From the NCBI GenBank assembly GCA_903899865.1, contig CAIUKZ010000058.1:1-12932 (forward strand): a DNA stretch of 12,932 nucleotides, read 5' to 3'. This DNA is from an uncultured Bacteroidales bacterium. Lineage in GTDB: Bacteria; Bacteroidota; Bacteroidia; Bacteroidales; Paludibacteraceae. A model generated the notes under the pieces. It saw only the letters and a program-made list of their open reading frames with translations. It had not been told where the DNA came from and ran no database searches. The number at the start of each line of letters is the position of its first letter. The first letter of the stretch is position 1. Of this stretch, positions 1-6,091 are shown piece by piece. Position numbers and translations under genes: made by a program.

Positions 1-852
1 ACCAGTTTTATAAAAATCTATGAGTGAAGAAATTACTTTCTTTTGTTGATCGTTTTCGGCTACAGTCATGGCTTTTTCTAACCAACCGATTATTTTTTCA
101 ATACTTTTTGAATACAATCCGCCTACTTTGTACGTGAGTTCTTTGATAGCACCCTGCTCTTTAATTAGTTTACTGTTAAGTCCATAAGCTATAGGCTTTT
201 GGTCATTTGGAGATTTGAGCTGATTATAGAAGTTTTCAACTTCTTGCTGTGTGACACTTTCGTAGAAATTGGTGCTTGATGTCAAAATCAAATCTACTCC
301 ATCCGCTTGGTTGGTGCGTTTTGGAAATACCTGTGGGTTGAAAATAATGGGCGATAGTTCTGCTATCAATTGTTCTACGGTTTGTCCTTTAGCCAGTGGA
401 AGTTTGGATTGGTCAATTGTTCGAATGGTTTTCGAAAAATATTCTTGAGAAAACAATGGTTGGAACTTGTCTTGCGAATAATGGTGGTGAATGCCATTGC
501 CCATCCATACTTGTTTCAGGTAAGTTGTTAGACTCTTAAAATCAGGGGTGTTTCTGTCACCAGTGTGATTTTCATAAATTGACTCAAGCGTCTTTCGAAT
601 CAATAGGTTATACTTATTGTGTTGGTCATACAAGATGTCTCTTCCCTCTAGTGCAGCCTCATTGAGATAGTAGATTAGCTCTTTTTGTTTTAAGCTCAAT
701 TCTTCAAAACCAGCAACTCTGTATCGAAGTATCTCAATGTCAGCAAATTTGTCAACAGTGTAATTAAACGGTGTTGAATTTGTAGTATTTTCAGCTATTG
801 CTGTAGTGGAAATGAGTGTTGCAGCCATGGATGTAAGTAGTAAATGTTTCAT
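1..852 (-). CDS. Exported dipeptidyl peptidase III family (M49) metallopeptidase, N-terminal part, cut by window edge
   Basis: The frame is open from an ATG at 852 down to base 1 (284 codons) with no stop, so the gene continues beyond the window. The protein begins with a signal peptide (MKHLLLTSMAATLISTTAIA, likely cleaved before ENTTNS), then a helical region with the segment WMGNGIHHHYSQDKF around residues 116-130 and a later stretch KQVWMGN to FYESVTQQEVENFY. I recognise these as the N-terminal lobe of Bacteroidetes M49 peptidases, zinc enzymes that remove dipeptides from the N-terminus of oligopeptides. The family zinc motif (HEXXGH) lies in the C-terminal half and is not visible here, so activity cannot be judged. 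The usual length is near 650-700 residues, so about 40% is present. The signal peptide predicts a periplasmic or envelope location and a role in peptide scavenging. Homologues are often mislabelled dihydrofolate reductase. It is divergent from the helicase gene at 960. Confidence 0.8.
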   Translation of the reverse strand, partial: MKHLLLTSMAATLISTTAIAENTTNSTPFNYTVDKFADIEILRYRVAGFEELSLKQKELIYYLNEAALEGRDILYDQHNKYNLLIRKTLESIYENHTGDRNTPDFKSLTTYLKQVWMGNGIHHHYSQDKFQPLFSQEYFSKTIRTIDQSKLPLAKGQTVEQLIAELSPIIFNPQVFPKRTNQADGVDLILTSSTNFYESVTQQEVENFYNQLKSPNDQKPIAYGLNSKLIKEQGAIKELTYKVGGLYSKSIEKIIGWLEKAMTVAENDQQKKVISSLIDFYKTG

Positions 853-874
853 TGAAATCGGTTTTGAATCGTTG

Positions 875-882
875 CAAAATTA
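875..882 (-). promoter_or_regulatory. Candidate -7 box of the M49 peptidase gene
   Basis: Reading the minus strand, TAATTTTG fits the Bacteroidetes -7 consensus TAnnTTTG and ends 22 nt before the ATG at 852. No good TTG-type -33 element is seen at the usual distance, so the call rests on the -7 box and its position. Confidence 0.45.
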
Positions 883-947
883 GCTAAAATTATTAACAGT
901 TTCATGATAAATTTAGTTCAGCTTTCACACATCTACTTCCTATTGTA

Positions 948-955
948 TATCTTTG
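948..955 (+). promoter_or_regulatory. Candidate -7 box of the RecD-like helicase, implying a near-leaderless mRNA
   Basis: TATCTTTG matches TAnnTTTG exactly and sits only 4 nt before the ATG at 960. A weak -33-like TTTC at 923-926 lies 21 nt upstream. With normal geometry, transcription would begin at or within a few bases of the start codon. Confidence 0.5.
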
Positions 956-959
956 TGAG

Positions 960-2375
960 ATGTTAGAAAACTATTTAGCACTGAAAATAAAGGAGCAGTT
1001 GCCTTTCCAACCTACCTCTCAGCAGGATGAACTAATAGAGTTGTTGGGTCATTTTCTGATGTCAACAGATCCCGAAAAGGTATTTTTGCTCAAAGGGTAT
1101 GCTGGTACGGGGAAAACATCGGTGGTGAGTGCTTTGGTGAAAATGATGCATGAGCTGAAGCAAAAATCGCAATTACTCGCTCCTACGGGTAGGGCTGCCA
1201 AGGTAATTGCCAATTATGCTGGTTTCTCCGCATTGACCATTCACAAGAAAATATACCGTCAGAAATCGATGGCTGAGTTTCGATTTCAATTGGCTGATAA
1301 TTTGAGTAGTCACACCTTGTTTATTGTTGATGAAGCTTCCATGATTTCCAATTCAGGGTCTGAAACAGCTTTCGGTTCAGGTAGATTATTAGATGATTTG
1401 GTGCAGTTTGTTTACAGTGCAGAAGGTTGTAGTCTGTTGATACTTGGCGATGTTGCACAGTTGCCACCCGTGATGCAACCCCACAGTCCTGCTTTGGAGG
1501 CTGATAAACTAGCTGGTTATGGACTGAACGTGACCGAATTTACACTCACCCACGTAGTTCGTCAAGCATTGGAAAGTGGCATTTTGCACAATGCTACCAT
1601 GTTACGAAATCATTTATTGGATGATAAAACATCCACGTTCCCTACGTTTACTCTTGCACAATTTGATGATATAACCAGGTTGAATGGTCAGGAACTAATC
1701 GATGAGATACAACGGTGCTATGAAGGAGTAGGAGTGGAGGATACCATAGTGATAACTCGATCCAATAAGCGTGCAAATATCTACAATAACGGAATCAGAG
1801 CTAGGGTGATGATGAAAGAGGAAGAGCTCACTAATGGTGATTTGCTCATGGTGACACGCAATAATTACTTTTGGAACAAACCTTATAAGGAAATAGATTT
1901 TATTGCCAATGGTGATATATTGGAAGTAATGAGAGTCCGCAAATATCATGATTTGTACGGATTTAGGTTTGTGGATTTGACATTGCGTTCGTTGGATTAT
2001 GATTGGGAGATAGATGCACGTGTGTGGCTGGATGCACTACAGTCTGAATCACCCGCCCAGATGAATGAACTATCAGCCCAATTATTTAAGCTAGTAGCTG
2101 AGGATTATCCTGAGATAACTACAAAAAGGGAACGAATTAGAAAAGTCATGGAAAATGAGTATTACAATGCGTTGCAAGTGAAATTTGGTTATGCAGTGAC
2201 TTGCCATAAAGCGCAAGGTGGTCAGTGGAAGCGAGTTTTTATTGATCAAGGTCAACTGACCGACGAACAACTAGACAGCGATTACTATAGATGGTTATAT
2301 ACAGCCTTGACTAGAGCACAGGAAAAAGTGTTTTTGGTGAACTTTCCAGATAATTGTTTTGAATCACATTTTTGA
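960..2375 (+). CDS. Stand-alone RecD-like SF1 DNA helicase / AAA_30 ATPase
   Basis: A 471-residue ATP-dependent DNA helicase of the RecD/TraA branch of superfamily 1. Visible motifs are Walker A GYAGTGKT at residues 46-53, Walker B DEAS at 124-127, motif III GDVAQLPP at 163-170, and a C-terminal UvrD_C_2-type segment TCHKAQGGQWKRVFID from about residue 414. The last motif, TALTRA at 448-453, carries the presumed arginine finger. It is much shorter than RecD of RecBCD (about 600 residues) or RecD2, and no recB or recC lies nearby, so it is probably an independent repair or replication helicase. The start at 960 leaves the usual short N-terminal helix (LENYLALKIKEQLPFQPT) before the ATPase core. 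The next in-frame ATG, at residue 34, would remove this conserved segment. The gene stands alone, divergent from the peptidase and 157 nt before the DUF5723 gene. Helicase identity is firm; substrate and pathway are not. Confidence 0.9.
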   Translation: MLENYLALKIKEQLPFQPTSQQDELIELLGHFLMSTDPEKVFLLKGYAGTGKTSVVSALVKMMHELKQKSQLLAPTGRAAKVIANYAGFSALTIHKKIYRQKSMAEFRFQLADNLSSHTLFIVDEASMISNSGSETAFGSGRLLDDLVQFVYSAEGCSLLILGDVAQLPPVMQPHSPALEADKLAGYGLNVTEFTLTHVVRQALESGILHNATMLRNHLLDDKTSTFPTFTLAQFDDITRLNGQELIDEIQRCYEGVGVEDTIVITRSNKRANIYNNGIRARVMMKEEELTNGDLLMVTRNNYFWNKPYKEIDFIANGDILEVMRVRKYHDLYGFRFVDLTLRSLDYDWEIDARVWLDALQSESPAQMNELSAQLFKLVAEDYPEITTKRERIRKVMENEYYNALQVKFGYAVTCHKAQGGQWKRVFIDQGQLTDEQLDSDYYRWLYTALTRAQEKVFLVNFPDNCFESHF

Positions 2376-2408
2376 TTCCCATTTAAACATTAATTGGAAA
2401 ATTATACA

Positions 2409-2436
2409 TATCTTTGGGATTAATACTATATATTTG
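2409..2436 (+). promoter_or_regulatory. Two candidate -7 boxes ahead of the envelope cluster
   Basis: TATCTTTG at 2409-2416 and TATATTTG at 2429-2436 both fit TAnnTTTG. They lie in the 157-nt AT-rich gap before the first gene of the cluster, giving a 5' leader of roughly 90-115 nt. Neither has a convincing -33 TTG at the normal spacing, so which box is used, if either, is uncertain. Confidence 0.4.
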
Positions 2437-2532
2437 TGGCTGTTTTATTGGGTGAGAATACTGTTCAAATTTAATATATTTAGTCTTTATGCATTTTTTG
2501 TATTGCTACTGACAATTTATAAATGAGTTTCA

Positions 2533-4161
2533 ATGATGAGAATTTTAAAAAAGAATTTACTGCTAGTACTCCTCATGATTTGTCCAACTTTTTTGTTGGC
2601 TCAACAAGTAAATACGCTTTACTTCATGGAGAATCTGCCAAGTCGTAATATGTACAACCCAGCATTTCAGCCCATCAATGATATTTATGTAAGTCTCCCC
2701 ATCATTGGGTATATGCAAATGTCTGTGGGTAACAATTCTGTTGCTTTGAAAGATTTGATGTACAAAAAGGACGATGGTTTTGTAACTTCTCTCTATGATA
2801 TTGAAACAAAACAAAAGCTTTATAATAAGATATTACCTACTTTTTTGATGAATGCCAATTTACAGGTTAATTTGCTAACCATCGGCTTTAGAAAAAACAG
2901 TTCTTTTTGGACGTTTTCTGTCAACGAAAAAATTGATGCCTCATTTACAGTGCCTAAGGATGCCTTCAAACTAGGGCTTTTCGGAGTTGACGATCTACCA
3001 GATGCTACTTTGCATCAAACATATTCTGTAAGTCCTGTGAATTACAACCTGTCAGGATTGAAAGTGAATATGACAGCCTATACCGAGTTTGGTCTTGGAT
3101 GTGCAAGAGATATTAATGATGCTTGGTCGGTGGGAGCGAAAGTGAAGTTTCTTTATGGAAACATGAACATTTCTAACGTAAACCAGTTTACTAATCTGAC
3201 ATGGGCACCTCATCAGATAACGGTCAATAGTATCGGGTCAATCAACACTTCTGTACCTTTTCCAGTTGCGTTTGCACCAACTCTGTTGCCCGTAAGTGTA
3301 GATACAGCCAAAATGTCAAATCCAATGTCATACCTGCCACCAACAGGTTTAGGAGGTGGTTTGGATTTGGGTGTTGATTATTGGGCTACCAACGAACTGT
3401 CATTTTCATTGGCTGCTATTGATTTGGGATTTATTTCATGGAACAAGGCTAATAGTGTAAATTATGATGCCACCTATATGTATGATGGTGTTAATCAACA
3501 AGGTGTGGATAAAGGTGTGGTTAGTTTATTGAGTACGGTTAATCAGTCCACCTTATCTGATTCATTGCTGGCTGGATTGAAATCTAATCAGAAAATTTCC
3601 AATAAATCCTACACCACATTCACTACTGCTAAACTAAACGCAGGTGTGGAATATAAGATGTTCAACAATTACCTCAGTTTAGGGTTGCTGTCACGAACTT
3701 ATTTTGGGAATATTAATGTGTCAGAGGAAATTACCGCGTCTGCCAATTATAGACCCCTCGACTGGTTCAATGCATCATTAAGTTATTCATTTTTTAATGG
3801 TAATTTTAGCAATATTGGTTTTGGGGTAGGGCTTCAAACGTGGATTTTTCATTGGTTCTTAGCTGCAGATTATATACCAACGTATTTATACAAAATGGGT
3901 GGATTACCAATTATTCCAGCTGGAACGGGCACATTCAATCTTGCTTTAGGGATGAATCTGGTCTTTAATTACCCATCGGCTGAATCCATTGCTGCCAAAA
4001 ACAAACAAAAAATGGATGATAGGTTTGGGTGTCCAAGTTGTGATGATAGAATTCCGTCTAAAAATATTAAAAAACGCTCAAAAGCATATTCCAAGAAACA
4101 AGAAATTCCAACCTACAGCCGAAAAACAGAACCGATAGTAGGTCCTATGTATGGAAGATAA
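2533..4161 (+). CDS. DUF5723-family outer-membrane barrel-like protein without OmpA domain
   Basis: 542 residues. A signal peptide ends at LLA (residue 23), giving a mature N-terminus QQVNTLYFMENLPSRNMYNPAFQP, the opening signature of DUF5723 proteins. The body alternates hydrophobic and polar residues as in transmembrane beta strands. It contains GLGGGLDLG (from residue 271), an LGFISWNK segment, and PLDWFN followed by WFLAADYIP (441-449). It closes with a strand ending in an aromatic residue (NLVFNYP), as barrels do. After that strand comes a short charged, lysine-rich tail with a CPSC pair at residues 500-503. The protein is clearly paralogous to residues 1-465 of the gene at 6092 but has no TSP3 repeats and no OmpA domain. 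Function is unknown; an outer-membrane location is inferred. It is the first gene of a cluster with the lipoprotein 32 nt downstream. A second ATG directly follows the first and could equally serve as the start. Confidence 0.8.
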   Translation: MMRILKKNLLLVLLMICPTFLLAQQVNTLYFMENLPSRNMYNPAFQPINDIYVSLPIIGYMQMSVGNNSVALKDLMYKKDDGFVTSLYDIETKQKLYNKILPTFLMNANLQVNLLTIGFRKNSSFWTFSVNEKIDASFTVPKDAFKLGLFGVDDLPDATLHQTYSVSPVNYNLSGLKVNMTAYTEFGLGCARDINDAWSVGAKVKFLYGNMNISNVNQFTNLTWAPHQITVNSIGSINTSVPFPVAFAPTLLPVSVDTAKMSNPMSYLPPTGLGGGLDLGVDYWATNELSFSLAAIDLGFISWNKANSVNYDATYMYDGVNQQGVDKGVVSLLSTVNQSTLSDSLLAGLKSNQKISNKSYTTFTTAKLNAGVEYKMFNNYLSLGLLSRTYFGNINVSEEITASANYRPLDWFNASLSYSFFNGNFSNIGFGVGLQTWIFHWFLAADYIPTYLYKMGGLPIIPAGTGTFNLALGMNLVFNYPSAESIAAKNKQKMDDRFGCPSCDDRIPSKNIKKRSKAYSKKQEIPTYSRKTEPIVGPMYGR

Positions 4162-4193
4162 ACAACTAAAAATAAACTTAACTCAATAAATGT

Positions 4194-6062
4194 ATGAAAA
4201 AAAAATCCTTTAAAGCAATTGTGGCTGTCGTTTGCGGACTGTCACTTATGCTCAATTCATGTGTCAGCGACTTGGATATTTCCAACCTGAACTCTAGTAT
4301 TGGCATCGATCAGTCGCTCGTCATGCCAATAGGTACATCAACCTTGACGTTGAAAGATATTTTAACTCAGTTTAAAACTGCTGGAATTTATGCTCCAGAT
4401 GGAAGTAGTGAAATCTATTTTACTCTGTTAGATTCTGTTCCAGATTATAATATGTCGTTTAAGTTTGCAGATTATACGGTGCCGTTTAGCATAACTCAAA
4501 TTGTACCTGCCGTACCAGGTGGTGTAATACCTGCAGGTAGTGACATTCCAATCACTGTTCCTGGCAATTTGGATTTAGGCGTCAATAAAGGTCCAGGTAC
4601 ACAGAGCGTAGATTCTCTTATTGCAAATTATGCAGATTTAGAAGTTTCCATCGATGCGTCCAATGATTTGAAAGGTATACCACCATCGGACGTTACCGTA
4701 GATCTGGATTTTGGAAATCGAATTGTAGATAGTAAATACAAAAAAGTAATACTAAGTTTTCAACCTGCTACTTGGGGTGGAACTAAAATTGTTAAACTAC
4801 CTGCATTTATTCTTTATGGACTAGCTGGTGGAACTTCTGGCGCTAGAACTAATACTTTACCTTTCACGTTTAATGTAAAAGTAAAAAGGCAAGGTTTTAA
4901 TATTCCTATTAGTCCTTCTACTTTTGTAAAATTGAATGTTAAATTTAAAGATATTGATTATTCCAAAGTGTATGGCGATTTCGACCCATCAGCTATGGGT
5001 GATTTCAAGGGACAGATTGCACCTGAGTTAGAGAAACTATTGCCAAATTCATTTTTGTGTTTCCAGGATCCAACTTTTACCATTCACCTTGAAAGTAACA
5101 TTGGAGCAAATGTTTTGCTGAATCTAGATTCTATTAGATCTTTGAATACGGGAGTCAATGGTGATAATTTAACGAATTTAAAATTTTGTAGCTTCAAAGA
5201 TTCTAATGGTAAAACTAGCACCAAGACATCCAAATCATTCAAAGGACCTTTGACTGAGGTAAAATTAGATAAAGATTGGGTCAAAGATTCTATCGTTATT
5301 AACAGAGCTAATGGAAGAACGGATTTGCTCTTTGATAGTGTATATAAACCCGTTGCTGGCCAGCTTCTTTATCCCGACTGGTTGCAATACAAGATTAACT
5401 TTTCCAAAGACCCAAGTAGCAACAGGACAGTCAATTTTATCACTAAAGATGCTCGACTAAAAATCAGAATTGAAACAAAAATACCACTCAATTTCAAGTC
5501 AAGTAGTTATTTTAGTTTGTCGGATACGATTGATAATGTTAGTCAAAGCATTGGTTCTTCTTTAGATATACCTGAAAAATATGGCAAAGAAGCTAAATTA
5601 ATTTTTTCATTCAAGAATGGTTTACCTACTAGAGCGTTAGTTTCATTAAGATTATTAAATGAAAAGGGTGAGCAAATTAATAATTTTGTGTACACGGATG
5701 GAAAAACTTATTCTGCTGATGATTTTAAAGGAACCTTTGATCCTCGTACATCAAAAACATTAGTTCAGGGGGTTAATTTTCCACTCTATCTGAATGCACC
5801 CAAAGTAGATGCTAATGGTAATTTTGTAAATCTGGTTCCACAGCAGGCCGTTGTTACACTTACAAATAGTGGTATTAAAGCCCTTAAAATGACCAAAAAG
5901 TTGATCTTTGATGTCACTGTTAATGGAAAAACAGATGATGGTGCTCCCAAGGATGGAAAATCAACTTTCCCAATGCATTTTTCTCAACAAAACTCATTCA
6001 GTGTGAAAATGGGACTTTATGTGAAGGGTAATGGTTCGTCCATTGTAAGTAGTTCAAAATAA
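4194..6062 (+). CDS. Large lipoprotein of unknown function, encoded between two DUF5723 paralogues
   Basis: 622 residues. The N-terminus MKKKSFKAIVAVVCGLSLMLNSC is a lipoprotein signal with lipobox LNSC and acylated Cys23. The next residues VSDLD are acidic and loosely resemble the Bacteroidetes lipoprotein surface-export signal, so display on the cell surface is possible but unproven. The rest looks rich in beta strands, with repeated polar-hydrophobic alternation and stretches such as NLDLGV, VTVDLDFGN and FNVKVKRQGF. No catalytic motif or transmembrane segment is seen. I do not recognise a named family with confidence. Its place between two related barrel-like proteins, with 32- and 29-nt gaps and no visible terminator, suggests a shared complex. 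The start codon is followed by a run of nine A, and an out-of-frame ATG lies 4 nt upstream (see findings). Confidence 0.7.
   Translation: MKKKSFKAIVAVVCGLSLMLNSCVSDLDISNLNSSIGIDQSLVMPIGTSTLTLKDILTQFKTAGIYAPDGSSEIYFTLLDSVPDYNMSFKFADYTVPFSITQIVPAVPGGVIPAGSDIPITVPGNLDLGVNKGPGTQSVDSLIANYADLEVSIDASNDLKGIPPSDVTVDLDFGNRIVDSKYKKVILSFQPATWGGTKIVKLPAFILYGLAGGTSGARTNTLPFTFNVKVKRQGFNIPISPSTFVKLNVKFKDIDYSKVYGDFDPSAMGDFKGQIAPELEKLLPNSFLCFQDPTFTIHLESNIGANVLLNLDSIRSLNTGVNGDNLTNLKFCSFKDSNGKTSTKTSKSFKGPLTEVKLDKDWVKDSIVINRANGRTDLLFDSVYKPVAGQLLYPDWLQYKINFSKDPSSNRTVNFITKDARLKIRIETKIPLNFKSSSYFSLSDTIDNVSQSIGSSLDIPEKYGKEAKLIFSFKNGLPTRALVSLRLLNEKGEQINNFVYTDGKTYSADDFKGTFDPRTSKTLVQGVNFPLYLNAPKVDANGNFVNLVPQQAVVTLTNSGIKALKMTKKLIFDVTVNGKTDDGAPKDGKSTFPMHFSQQNSFSVKMGLYVKGNGSSIVSSSK
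4197..4205 (+). repeat. A9 homopolymer within codons 2-4 of the lipoprotein gene
   Basis: Nine consecutive A residues directly follow the ATG at 4194. Runs of this length can slip during replication or transcription. An ATG at 4190 opens the frame that would be restored by loss of one A. Confidence 0.6.
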
Positions 6063-6091
6063 TATAATTAGTAAAACTTAAGACTCAATCA

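Noticed and set aside
2361..2378. Hairpin GAATCA-N6-TGATTC overlapping the stop codon of the helicase
   Set aside because: The stem is only 6 bp, AT-rich and not followed by a T run, so it is too weak to call as a terminator.
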